64,000 nt of DNA. It comes from Narthecium ossifragum. Lineage: Eukaryota > Streptophyta > Magnoliopsida > Dioscoreales > Nartheciaceae. Both the position numbers and the translations under genes were made by a program. The notes under the pieces are model-generated. The model was given only the letters and a program-made list of their open reading frames with translations, had not been told where the DNA came from and ran no database searches. Location: NCBI GenBank assembly GCA_963920575.1, contig OY986970.1, forward strand, positions 139,001 through 203,000, written 5' to 3'. Positions 31,626 to 43,205 of the stretch are shown piece after piece; the stretch's first letter is position 1; every line of letters starts with the position of its first letter.

Positions 31626-32477
31626 GTGAGCGACCATGGTCGGTCGGAGAGATTTTGTTTTGCTTCATGATGATATTGCTTTTTTTTTTTTTTAAATAGT
31701 TAAGCACAGAGAGTACCGGCTGAGGGTGAAGGTTGATGACGATATTGCTATTTTGGCTTCTGAAAGATTTGCATTCGTATTGATTAACCTCTCCCCACCG
31801 TTTTTTCTTTTGATATTTGTCTTCCTGCAAACAATATTGCTAAAATATGAACCTGTTTGCATTATGCAATCTTTTTGTTACCATCTGATCTGCGTCACAC
31901 ACAATTCTAGTGTAGTGCACGGAGTTATGTACCGCCCTGTTGTTTATTGCTGCACTTTTTTCCGTTTTTTTTTTGATGAGATAACCCGAAGGTGAGATTA
32001 TTGGTAGAACTACTTACATCAGACAGTCCAAAAAAGAAAAAAGAGGGTCCTCCTAAGATCAAAAGTAACGAGACCAACTAGCTTTAACCAAATTGGCTAG
32101 TCAGGACCGGCTCGAAGAGTCAACAAAGTTGCCCAGACCCTGGCCATGGACTTCCAGTGCGCCTCAATGAGTGGGTCGTCTGCACTTGATTTTGCATATA
32201 ACAGCAGCAATGAAGGAAAGTTTATAGAAAAAAAGAGACCTAAAGCAACGTCAAATTTGACTGTAAAATCCGATCTGCGAAAAAAGATTACAGGATGCAC
32301 CCTTGGTGCGTCTCACAACAACTTTCTCCAAATACATTGGACGATCATAATCAAGAAGTATCTCAATGGATACTATCACGAACTAACAATAACTGTTCGG
32401 ACCAATTGTTCAGAGAACCATCAGTTCTGCTCATAACCAACAAATATAGAATGGTACTGATGGAATCAACATGCCTA
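31626..32477. other. Intergenic / 3' regions of F-box-like and BADC genes
   Basis: Convergent 3' ends. Poly-T runs at 31680-31694 and 31965-31974. The segment about 31958-32180, read on the minus strand, ends in poly(A) and carries a fragment like a LINE C-terminus; a weak 8-bp repeat CTGCACTT flanks it (31950-31957, 32180-32187). This may be a short truncated retroposon, but the evidence is thin. Confidence 0.4.
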
Positions 32478-35400
32478 TTAAAGCTTCTTAATCCCAGGAA
32501 ATGAAGGAAGAATTGTCATCAGACCATCACCATACCCTACTGGTTCTGCACATCAGAATAAGAATTTAAGGTTTGCTATAACACGAAGGAGTTATTTTCA
32601 AAAGAACTGCACCCTTACCACCATCCTCTCTTAGTATCTTGACCACCTCCCCAGAAACATCTGACTGAAATTTTTTCACATAGACGCAACAAATCAAAGC
32701 AGGAATGGTGACATAACCATATTTTAAAAGCACGGAAAGGACAATGTTTGAAAATGGAGGATTTAAACATCCTGTACCTCAATGGGAATCTCACCACCGA
32801 GTTGTTCAATGTAACAGAGTACTTGGCCTTCCTTGACTTCTTGCTTCTGACAAGTTGAACATTCAACCAAAACATGTAGCTCATGTGAGAAACATGCTAT
32901 TGCTAACAACAATCACTAAAGCATCATCCGGGAATAAACTAAGAGAATCCAGAGGAGGGCAGAAAATTAGGAATATTGTGGGAATTATTTGACAATCTAG
33001 GTAGCTCAATATGTAAAACCAAAGAACATTTGTCATTTGCCTTTGCCTGCAAACTGTGTAATTTCACCTTACCAAGGAATGACTGTACAATTAAAATGTT
33101 TGTACCTGATGCACTATTTTGCTATCTAAAAGGAGAAGCGGAAGCGGGTGTAAAAAGAATTCTTTCCAAAGATTTTTTCTTCAGCAGCAAAATATCTTAA
33201 TGAGACTTTTAGATAGACAAGTTGAAGATTATAAGTGCTTAAGCTACAAATGCAACTGATAGGTCATGAGCCCAACCCCCATTCATATAGCTAGCTCAAC
33301 TCACTACTCATCACTCTCACACTTTCTAATTTATGTCATACATCTGGCTATCAAAGTCAACATTTGCAGCTAGCCAGTTTAACCCCATATGATAATTTGT
33401 GTTACACAGGATACCTCTTTGCATGGTGGAGGTCCACGCTTTCCTTTTATAGTTCGTGATCGCCTGAAAAATCCGACCTGCATAACATGTAGACTCAGGA
33501 CAAGAACCATTCAAGAACCATGCCCCCCTTAGTAAATGAGTTCTTACTTTCGGTGATTGAAGGATCGCCAATCCTTCATCTGAAGATGAATCAACAAACC
33601 CATGAATGCTTCCTGAAGAAGGATCAGGCTTGGATATCGCTAAGGAAGTTGTAGAAGCAGAGCCATTTAAATCAGGGTTGTGGATTGAAGGATAGTGTTG
33701 GACAAATGGAACACTAGAAGCAGGCACGGTCGCATTTTTTTCATTGAGGTCCCTTTTGACATAAAGCCGGAAGCTAGCAAGCTAGTCAAAGCAATTGAAA
33801 GCAAATAACATTAGACTAATTTTATGTGCGGAGTAAGAGAACTAAATGAGGACAATTCTAGTCTTCAATCAATATCTAAATCATCCAAAGTCTTACCTTT
33901 AGCTCAAACTCTGCAATAGAGCTTGTGTCACAAATTGCATGAATCAGTGATTCTACCTGCAAAAGGTCAAGAATGAATTATGAGTGCATGGACCATCAAC
34001 CAATCAGGCTATATTGAACCGAAAAAGAAAAGAAAAGAAAAGTTCCTTGGGATCAATTATTTGTGAATATACAAGATTTATGTTTTGCTTTAGTACTTCT
34101 TTATCCTCGTAGAAAAAAAAAAAGAAAAAAATCAGCTTGTTTATCATTAATAGAGGGAATCATTTCAGTCTGAACACTGCAATCCACAGATATGGTTATC
34201 TAAGATTGAATGCCAGAAAGGAATGCATTTGGCTTGGGCAATCGATATGAAAGGATAAAATGATACGGCAAAGTCTATCAGATAATCCTAAGCATGGCTC
34301 AAAAAATTGACATGATCATCATTTCAGATGGCATCCCTATTAAAATTACAAACTAGGCCATGTGTTAACTCAGACAAATTCTCCTGTTTGAGAAATCATC
34401 ACTGTTTTTCAGGACAAACAAGAATGTTAGGCCTACTTGTGAACTATGTGCAGAAGTACATCAAACAACAAATAAAGGAGAAACTATGACAACCAAATCA
34501 GAAGAGCAACTCACTTCCGGTGAGCCTGACATCAGGAATTCACTATGGGATTGTTTCCCTTCCGACTGCCCACTTTCTGAATCTGCTAATTCCAATAGAC
34601 AAAGTCTCAGGAGCGGATTCCTCAGATGGGCATAACATCAAAAGAATATTTAAATCATCAATACAACAAAGTGATATATTGTGGAACCAGATGAAATGAA
34701 GAGAAATATATTTGGACATATACAATCGTATATGAGTTACAATATTCTCATTGTTTTCCATGATAAACGAGCTTAAACAAATTTTGATGGTCATTACCTT
34801 CACAACATGTGATATGATGATGGAGATAGCAATAGGATCAGATTAATCATTCAAAAGAATTTGAAGAAAAAAATCCAAGAAGAGTGATGATCAAATGGTC
34901 GATAAGAATAAGACGTTAGAAATACAACCAATCACTTCTTCAAGTGATCCTTAAATAATAATTGAAAGTCAGTAATAACAGTCGAGTGAAGCATTAAAGA
35001 GGTACCAACAATGCCAGGTATAGCAGTAGACTTCAATCAGAGATAAGTAAGATACGAGCTAACTATATCAAAAAGGGGATCCATGTGCAGGATCAGGATT
35101 GTAATAGTCCTAAAATCACAGAACGAAAAACTGTTCCTCGAACTGCACAAGACCTTGCCATCTTTTGTCAGACAAAAGTTACACTACTAGGAAACATCAT
35201 TCTCATGCAAGGCAAAAATCATACAAGAACAAGGACTTCAATCCTGACTGGCCTGGAACACCTAAACAACTAAAGACTTGTCAAGCATTATTCGTGAATG
35301 TAGCAGAATAAGCTTAAAAAGATGTCATAGTATAACCTTGTGCTTTCCCTGGTGATGACATTTTTCTTAAAGAATAAGCAGCTTCAAAAACACATACTTG

Positions 35401-36652
35401 TAGTAGATGAGGCACAGAGCACAACCAATGAATTTGCGGATCTCCAACGCTGGCTATCACAACTCACAGCGGATACTTGACTATACCTTCCTGGAGTTCC
35501 TCTTAACCCATGCAAATTTTCCAGTGGACTGTCCTTGGCCTTATAGGGTTTAACCATTCCGGCACATCTAGTCTGCTTGAAACTTGAGTGAAGGAAAAAC
35601 AACTTAGTATTGGAGGGGCCTGCGAAGCTATCTGTACAACGAGCATGGGTCACAAGCAAGAAAGATGCTTAGAAGTTGATACAATAAAATATCACATGTG
35701 CTCGCACACTAATGTGTGTATCTGTGATAGCACAAGCAAGAGCATGTGGTCCACAAAATTCAGAAATAAGGTCTTCTCAGTGTATCAAACACCTTTCTAA
35801 ATATGAAACTATCATTCAGTTGCAACATCAAATGAAGCACAAAGTAGTACCAGATAAACAAAAGCTTAAGATTTGAATAATAACATATGAGGGAATAAAT
35901 TTTAGAATTGAATAAGTCCTTCAGCACCACCAACTTGTTTCACAAAGCACTAAGCTGAGGGGTTCACTCGGACTTCATGGGCATGCTAGCATTTTATACT
36001 ATTTGTCATAAAACAAAGATAATATCTTTCAATCTGTCCTGGAGATGACAAACAATTCGCTATAACTTGTTCACGATACCAATAAAGCATAAACATCAAA
36101 CAAATTAGCCCGAATAACACGCATGCCCTGCTTCCGAGAAGATCCTGCTATTGAAGTTCAGAGATACCAATCCAGCGCATCGAACATGAATTTTTTCTAT
36201 CCATCTCAGTGAAAATGATAAAAGCAAGTATGTTGGGCTTCCTCTCGGTATCATCAAACAAGATCCCAACTTTTTGTAGGCATTGAAATCATCGAAATAA
36301 ATGCTAGTCAATTCAAAAATGGGCAGACCGTGGACAATAACCATCTTCGCGACCACATTGTGACGATTGGGCGCTGGTACTACCCTGACCATCAAATGTC
36401 CCTTTCGGAGTTTCCCAAGTATCAATCCCCCAAGTCGGACGCGGTTAGATATCTGTTCTCAAAAACCTACTTCGAAGATTGATCTCCTATTGCCCACCAA
36501 AGAGACCAATAGAATCCAGGATTAACCACACAAGGTGATAGGTTTCCCGAGAACCCATCAAACAACCTAAGCCTTGGAGACCCGACCGTGTGTGAAAAGA
36601 TAGTGTGATAAAATGGTTGGGGAAAGTGTTATTGGAACTTACTTGCAGCCAT
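32478..36652 (-). CDS. BADC: BADC: biotin/lipoyl attachment domain-containing protein (plastid ACCase regulator)
   Basis: Nine exons on the minus strand: 36652-36643, 35619-35398, 34582-34515, 33956-33897, 33781-33548, 33477-33415, 32846-32778, 32664-32619, 32545-32478; all GT-AG and summing to 840 nt, 279 residues. Landmarks: a Ser/basic-rich N terminus like a chloroplast transit peptide; VESLIHAICDTSSIAEFELK (residues 101-120); SASTTSLAISKP; ILQSPKVGFFRRSRTIKGK; EGQVLCYIEQLGGEIPIESD (about 225-244); and the end LPSFPGIKKL. This is the BCCP-like single-hybrid domain, but the BCCP biotinylation motif with its acceptor Lys is replaced by IEQLGG. BADC proteins take the place of BCCP in heteromeric acetyl-CoA carboxylase and restrain fatty-acid synthesis. 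The ten-base first exon is inferred from frame and splice logic. Confidence 0.93.
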
Positions 36653-36799
36653 TGCTCTTGCTTCTCTTCTCTTCTTCTTCTCTCTCTCTGTCTCTGTCTG
36701 CTGGAGAATAGATGTTTCCAAAGTTGGGCGACGCTCCCGAGTCCTGAGTCCTGAGTCCTGAGTTCCTGTGCGCTCTATGCTTATTTCGTATAGAGTTCT

Positions 36800-36925
36800 G
36801 ATTTGGGTACATGCCACGTAGGCATGTACCCAAATCATCACCGTTGGATTGAACCGGGCACGCATCCCGGTTCAATCCAACGGTGGAGATCCGTGTACAT
36901 GGGTACATCCCATGTACACGGATCT
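36800..36925. repeat. Three adjacent perfect hairpins upstream of BADC
   Basis: Three inverted repeats follow one another with only 2-3 bases between them. HP1 36800-36836: 16-bp stem GATTTGGGTACATGCC, loop ACGTA. HP2 36840-36884: 19-bp stem ACCGTTGGATTGAACCGGG, 7-nt loop. HP3 36887-36925: 17-bp stem AGATCCGTGTACATGGG, loop TACAT. All stems are perfect. The cluster lies 148-273 bp upstream of the BADC start codon, in the promoter or distal leader. Confidence 0.95.
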
Positions 36926-37789
36926 TTTTCCTTTCGTATAAAAGCCAAACGATGATGATCTCCGGGCTTGCCCGAATCTCAACCTATTTTATACTCGTTA
37001 GAGCCACATATGGGCCGAGACAATGAGAAGCCCGACTCACACCTTAAAAGGCCGTAAGACAGGCAGCCCAATGTAGGCCTAATCAGTGGGATACAAGCCC
37101 ACCCAAATGCAGGTTGGGGGGGAAGCTCGCCCGAGGATTGCTGTGGTGATTGCTAGCTCTGTTGATGCTGCAGCAGAAGAGCCATAAGTTGCTCTCTTTA
37201 TTTTTTTAACAAATCAAGCCAAAGCTACTTGTCCAGAATAATACCTGGACTACACAATAAACTCAGCCAGATGGTCACAATGCCCCCTCAAACATAAAAC
37301 ATAATTGCCATTTGATCTGATTAGCAAAGTGATTCTCATATATGTCGCACGCGCACTTGGATGCCCTTCGTCTTCAGATTTACATCCTTCAATTCAGACA
37401 TATATGATGCTGTTTGCATGCATTACACCCCCAATGGCATGCTAGCTAGCGGGAAAGAGAGAGGATCGAGTAGGCGGGGGTATACGAGATTCCACAAATA
37501 TATAACGAAGTAGGAAGCGCTTTTCATAAATTAAAGCTTTATGACATCATAGGACACCGTTCATATAAATATAATAGATAGATATATACTAACACATACC
37601 ATTAGAATAGGTCATGCTAGCAGTACACACAAACACTGTTCAACATCGCGCAGCGCATGGAAATTTCCATTGCCGAGGACTAGGATATCAGAAGCACGCA
37701 AGCTCTTCGACGAAAGACGAAAACGTACTACTTAATATAAGCTCTGATAACTTTCTTCAGCTCCCATCATTCAATTTCCCCTCTCCGAC
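36926..37789. other. Intergenic between BADC promoter and zinc-finger gene 3' end
   Basis: No gene recognised. The right-hand part (about 37500-37789) may be 3' UTR of the minus-strand zinc-finger gene. Confidence 0.6.
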
Positions 37790-37868
37790 TCAGACGTGAG
37801 CTCCTGAGACAGAAGACATATGTATAGTTAATTCCCTGATGATACATACATATTAATTTGTTTAAGGA

Positions 37869-37914
<46 letters not shown>

Positions 37915-38498
37915 ATAGATGCCTCGATAATAAGATTAAAGTGATGTATAGTTGATGTACCACAATCTCGAGGTGCATTGCATCGATGGCATTCAACCCT
38001 GCTCGCAAAGTTGTGCTCGTTGCAGCCCAACCTGCCAAAATTTTCTTTTAGTATCACTTTAGCTATGTATGTATGTATGGATTAAAATTAAAAGCGGTCA
38101 TTGACGATATATATATAGCTGCATGCTTGCATTTGATCTATTAATTCTCACCTGGGGCACATCCAATCACCAGTTTTCCAGGTATTCGACTTGGCGAAAG
38201 CTCGAGATCGAGCCAGGTCGGTTTCACAGCCTGGGACGATCACGGCACGCTGATCCTTGAATCCACCACATTTCAAGCAGTTGGAGCGGCTGGCAAAGTT
38301 GTGAGTGCCACAAGAGCAGTACCAGTCTCCGGGCCTCACATTAGACCCTGCTGCAGGTACACAAGCCGGAGAGCCGCTCCACCCTCCGCCACCGTAGCCG
38401 TCCAACTTGGGCTGTCCGCATAGGTGACAATTGTCCCGCCAGCTGAAGTTGAGGTGCTGGCATGACCAGCAATCCCAGTCTCCTGGCTTTCTGTTCAT
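37790..38498 (-). CDS. RanBP2-type zinc-finger protein (three fingers)
   Basis: Predicted coding exons on the minus strand: 38498-38152, 38031-37961 and a short last exon 37803-37790, total 432 nt, 143 residues. Three RanBP2/NZF fingers are visible: PGDWDCWSCQHLNFSWRDNC-HLC (about residues 5-27), PGDWYCSCGTHNFASRSNC-LKC (about 55-76) and TGDWMCPRLGCNEHNFASRV followed by ECHRC (about 108-133). The repeated NFASR and the Trp in each GDW are typical of plant RNA-binding members of this family. The first two exons are certain; the last is chosen because its acceptor CTCAG|GA keeps the frame and closes it with TGA after four residues. A leader intron is likely (AG acceptor just upstream). An (AT)n repeat at about 37869-37908 lies in the last intron. 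Confidence 0.88.
37869..37908. repeat. (AT)20 microsatellite
   Basis: Uninterrupted AT repeat within the predicted last intron of the RanBP2-type zinc-finger gene. Confidence 0.92.
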
Positions 38499-38921
38499 CT
38501 TCTCAATTAAGCCCTGCCATATGCATGCATTCACCTTAATTATATATTCACCTCATGCATGCAGTAGCCAACGGATGCATTTAGCTGTCTCTCCAAATCA
38601 AAGCGTGCAATATTGGCAACCAATAGAGATTAGATTTACCTAAAAGAAAGGTGGCGGACGGAAGAAATTAATGATCAGAAGCTGCTAGCTAGTATATGTA
38701 TGTATACGTTGTTGATCGAGTTGTTGTTGTGTTCTTTGGGGGAGCTATATGTATATATAGTTGTTGGAGGTGGTGGCCCATGGGAGGAGAATGTTTCTTT
38801 TGAAGAGCTGGGGTTTCTTTCTACTATGGAATTACAAAAGACTAAAGAAGGGAAGAAAAGGAGAAGAAGGCATCAAACAAGATGCTAAAGATGGTAATAC
38901 AATACACTTTTGGCCATCAAT

Positions 38922-38980
<59 letters not shown>

Positions 38981-40616
38981 GAGTACTGATCTGGGGAGAG
39001 CGTCAATTGCATGAACAGGATGCATGGTTTGAGGATTGAAGATCGAATTTTAGTTCCAGGTCACTCTTTATTGGATTCTCATACTAGAGGCCTAGCTAGC
39101 TAAACAGCCATCAAATCTTAAGCTACTGTTTACTGTTTGAGATTTTAAGTAGTATATAAAACCATGCATGCATCCACTGACTCATTTACTAATCTCAATA
39201 ATTGTCAATTAAGTGTGTCTTGTGGGTCCATGGATCTTGGCATATCAGCAGAAGAGTTGGTTTCAGTAACCTTGTTTTGCGTATTACTTTTCCAATTTTG
39301 AAGAAGAATATTGCTAATTAATCATGTTCGGACTGGTAGGAGCCTAGGATTAATTAGGACGGCCTTTTTTCCCTTAATTTGTTTGTAAGGTCTGATAATA
39401 AATTAATTAGTTTGCAGGCGAGGATCTTAATTTATATAAATGAGTTCCGAACATTAATTTTCTGCATCTCGATCGAAGAAGTTTCATTAATTCCACAAAC
39501 GGAGGGTTATGAGAATTAGAGATGCATTTTCCGGAATTATCTTTCCTCAAAGATCAGGATCTCTCGGAATGTATATATCATATATACTTACTCTGCCAAA
39601 GTCTAATAACAATTGAAAGTGTGTTAATTAATTAGTGTTTTCGAAGCTGTTTTTGTCCCAAAAGCTGAAGTTAGTAGCTAGAAAACAGTGATTTTGTATA
39701 TTTTAACACATGATACGTGTTCCATAAATCATGTATGATGATTAATTACTTAAGATAGCATTTAGAAGAGAGACTTACAGGGGCACAATTTCCTCTCAAT
39801 GAGATGCCAATTAATTAACAGAGTCAGTCCTGGGCACCGTCAGGATGTGTCATGATCGAGTTTTTTTTATATATATAAATAAATAAGGAAAAAAAAAGGT
39901 ATCGATCGAGAACATCGCATGAACATGTTCCTTGTTGTAGATATGATTCGGAAAAGTTTAGATTCCACTTGACAATTATGAGGGGTGGGGTTAAATACAA
40001 CCTCCCCAGGTAGCTCATAGTTTCTTCCTGAGATGCTGCCGGAGAGTCTGAGATGCTAAGCTAGCTAGCACATGATTTAAAAGAGTACAACCTCCCCAGG
40101 TTGCTTGTGGGCTTCCCATCCATCCATAATTCTATCATACATGGACGTGAACATGGACATATATGGTCTTTAGACATAGACATGAGCAGGAGCAGGAGCA
40201 GGAGGATAAGAAGGAACCAAGCAAGGCACCACAAATCCTTCCTAGCTATCTATCTATCTCGCATGCACCAGACCAGCTGAATATTCCACCAACACCCTCC
40301 CAACCTTGGATAAGTTGGCCGGCCCACTGCTCAATGTACCCCACCCCCAACGGTCGGTGGCCGTTGCATCCTGATCGAATTCCCGATCTCATAAAAGGCA
40401 ATAATCGATCGACAAAAAAGGCATCACTTATTGAACTTTGGAACAATAATAATGCGGCGATGTGTCCGCGGCCGCGTATACGTGACAACAGCTACCTTAT
40501 GACGTGTTGCATCATGATGATGATCAATGTTACATGAAGGACCTGTTGCTGTTACCAATTCAATACAAGAGGTGACTTAAAAGTGCATCAAATGAAATGA
40601 GAGGTTGGTTCCAACC
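38499..40616. other. Intergenic; (AG)n repeat, no gene seen
   Basis: Promoter side of the minus-strand zinc-finger gene, with a TATA-like run at about 38748-38758 (minus strand CTATATATACATATAG). An (AG)n repeat lies at 38923-38977. The 16-mer TACAACCTCCCCAGGT occurs twice (about 39996-40011 and 40086-40101). The remaining frames are short and unrecognisable. Confidence 0.6.
38923..38977. repeat. (AG)n microsatellite
   Basis: About 55 bp of uninterrupted GA/AG dinucleotide repeat. Confidence 0.93.
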
Positions 40617-41447
40617 TCAATGATTAATAACCTCATGCATACAAACCCGAGTAAGGTGACTCTTGAACTCCGGCACCTTCATCCAGCTATGCTCCAACTG
40701 AAAAACTCCCGATCCTATTTTAGCAACCCTGGGAGCTATCGAAGACAACAACGGTGAGTGGTCAGAGCCCACCCTAGGGAGGTGGTTTACAGTAACCTTC
40801 GGTAGCTCTTCTTTCCATCTTTTGTTCATCATCACCCTATCTAGCCATTCTAAGATCTTTGAACTGCCATGTTGTCCATTTATCCATGTACAACAATGTC
40901 CAACAAACCCAACATCAATGAGATCATTTGCACATATGAATCTATAGAAGTCACTATCAGCTCCACCAAAGTCAAACGGAATACCCCATTGTTTCTCCTC
41001 AGCTGACAAAATAACATTATAATCCCCCCCTAACATATGAGGCAAGTCAATAGAATTTATTCGAGACAACACCTCCCATAATTCCTTACGCCCCCTAGCT
41101 GATCTCGCCTCATAGACCGCAGAGACAACCACTTGTCCCAATTCAGCACATGTGACCACCCCATGCACCGCTTGGTCAAACCAATGAGTGAAAGAGACCC
41201 TACCAACATCCCTCCTCCAAATAGCAAGAATTCCTCCCAACCTCCCCCTAGAAGGAATCATATAGCAAGCACGACTAACACCGAGCCTTTGTTGAAGCCA
41301 CAACAATCTATCATCAGTAACGAGCGTATCAATCAAGAAGATGAAGGCTGGATCATGTTCGCGCAGCAAGCGGTGGCATATACGGACCGCTCTCTCCATT
41401 GCCGCCCCCCTAGAGTTCCAGAAGATCTCTTTGAGAAGTGTCTATAG
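40617..41447 (-). pseudogene. LINE endonuclease-domain fragment
   Basis: A 260-codon frame from 41399 leftwards (open sequence begins a little upstream) matches the N-terminal endonuclease of plant LINE ORF2: GGILAIWRRDVGRVSFTHWF, VVSAVYEARS, MLGGDYNVILS, LIDVGFVGHCCTWING and GSDHSPLL. The catalytic GDFN is changed to GDYN, and the CTW motif replaces the usual FTW. No RT follows; the frame ends at 40617. It is an isolated 5' piece, perhaps the inverted arm of the LINE remnant immediately to the right. Confidence 0.8.
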
Positions 41448-43030
41448 CTTTATTGTGTTGATATGAAGTTGAAGTTGGCGCCCTTTCATTCATACCAGCA
41501 TGAGAGTTGGACATTTCCACCTCAGCAGAGAGCATGAGCCATGGTGAATGGGACCGGAGTTCAAATCATCCAATCTGACGCCTATGTTGATCCTTGTTCT
41601 TGACTGACGGCGGTTGGTTTAGTTGGGGTGGCTAGTAATGGGGCTCTAGACTGGGCGGTGGGATGTGTCAAAAGGCAATGGTTCAATCTTGTAAGGGGAG
41701 TTGGGTGCTGTGTTATTAGCATTAAAGGAGGCCGATGTCCGAGGGTTCTGCAGTATAGTGGTGGAATCGGATTCATTGGTGACTACTCAAATCCTTAATG
41801 GGTCTAGACTTTGACCGCGTGAGGGTAAGAGTTTGTGGCCAATGAGGTATGGCTGACAGCCCATCAGTTCAATTGTGTTCACTTTTTACATACTTCGCAT
41901 GATTCTAATGTTTTTTTTTTTGCACAATTAAGCCGAAGCTAGATGCCGCAAAGCGGCTACAAAACAGACATCAATGGAGGATCCCCACAAGAAGGAATCG
42001 CCCTGTTACATATCGAAAACCTCATATGTCTAGCAATGCTATCAACATTTACATTACTTTCTCAAGGAATACAAACAATAGAGAGGGCTTGAAAGTGGCC
42101 AGCATCCCACCATATATCTTGTAAAATATTTGTGTTACCTGTGTTTGGTGGAATCCTACCATTTATCATGTCCACAGCAAAACGGGCGTCGCTTTCAATT
42201 AGCAGGGATTGTATGCCCCTCCTCTTGCTTTCTCTTAAGGCAAATATGATGACATGCAGCTCAGCATGCAGAGAAGTATTCGCAAACGAGATGCTAGATT
42301 CTTCCCAAAGTATCTCACCATGTGTATCTCTACAGATGATTCCAAGTCCTGCTAATCTCCCCTCCTGGCCTCTAGAAGCATCAGCTTGGACTATGTGACC
42401 CTCCCATCTCTGATGCAAGTTACTCCAATTGTGTTTCTCATTAAGCAGTAGATACTCGCGCACCTGCCATCGTATGCTTCTAATTAGCTCATGCGGTTGG
42501 AGGCCAGAATCCTCAAACAAAGAGCAGCATCTATTCTTCCATAATGCCCAAAGTGTGTAACCCATAATAGTTTTCACTAATCTGCATCCTCCATTAGCTT
42601 TAGTGAGTTGCAGGTATTTCAAACAATAGTCCATGTCCAGTAGACATAATAGTTTTCACTAGTCTGCATCCTCCATTAGCTTTAGTTTGTTACAGGTATT
42701 TCAAACAATAGTCCATGTCCAGTAAATCAGTGCTTATATTTGAGTTAAGGAGAACATTCCGTCAAACTTCACTTGCCAAAGGGCAATCGAAGAAAATGTG
42801 ATTCACATTTTCAACTGACCAAATGAAGATTATAAAGCTCTGAGAGAGAGACAGACAGAGAGACAGACAATTTTACCCTGTGCAATCTTCCAAATAAAAT
42901 GCTTAACACGTGCGACAGCCTGAAGTTTCCAAATAAAATGATTCTAATGTTAATGCGCATAAAGTTGCTCGCTTCTGTGGTATCTTTGGGACTGGAATGC
43001 TGTGGTCCTGCGATGATGGTCAGGAAATAT
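41448..43030 (+). mobile_element. Old LINE 3' remnant (RNase H), split by a later LINE insertion
   Basis: On the plus strand about 41560-41905 encodes decayed RNase H pieces (a VVESDSLVTTQIL stretch, stops nearby), and after the minus-strand insertion the same reading resumes at 42938 with a DSNVNAHKVARFC-type ending typical of the LINE C-terminus. So a minus-strand LINE fragment landed within an older plus-strand copy. Confidence 0.72.
41899..42951 (-). mobile_element. 5'-truncated LINE fragment (zf-RVT tail + RNase H) with 14-bp TSD
   Basis: ATGATTCTAATGTT occurs at 41899-41912 and 42938-42951. Between them the minus strand encodes the LINE C-terminus: TLWALWKNRCCSLFEDSG, then an RNase H with ADASRGQEG and ESDARFAVDM (42634-42062). 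Its poly(A) end appears as T's at 41911-41921. An 82-bp tandem duplication sits at 42563-42726. The encoded protein closely resembles that of the intronic LINE at 15.7-21.7 kb, so the two are probably the same family. Confidence 0.86.
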
Positions 43031-43205
43031 TAGACAATATGTTGCGTTGTAATCGGCTCAACTAATCAAACAAAAAAGTGAATAACTTTTGGAGTGAAGG
43101 GCACAACTGATAATTTACAACATGTATCCCAAAAGGAAATGTCCTCCAAATAATGGTACAAGAACCTAAAAACTGATCCGGGACAGGATTTATTCTTGGT
43201 ACAAA

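Noticed and set aside
32295..32504. Plus-strand frames overlapping the BADC 3' end
   Set aside because: They are antisense to the last BADC exon and 3' UTR and show no family similarity.
36105..36425. 106-codon minus-strand frame between BADC exons 1 and 2
   Set aside because: It lies in the first intron; including it breaks the frame that joins exon 1 to exon 2, and no BADC-like sequence was seen in it.
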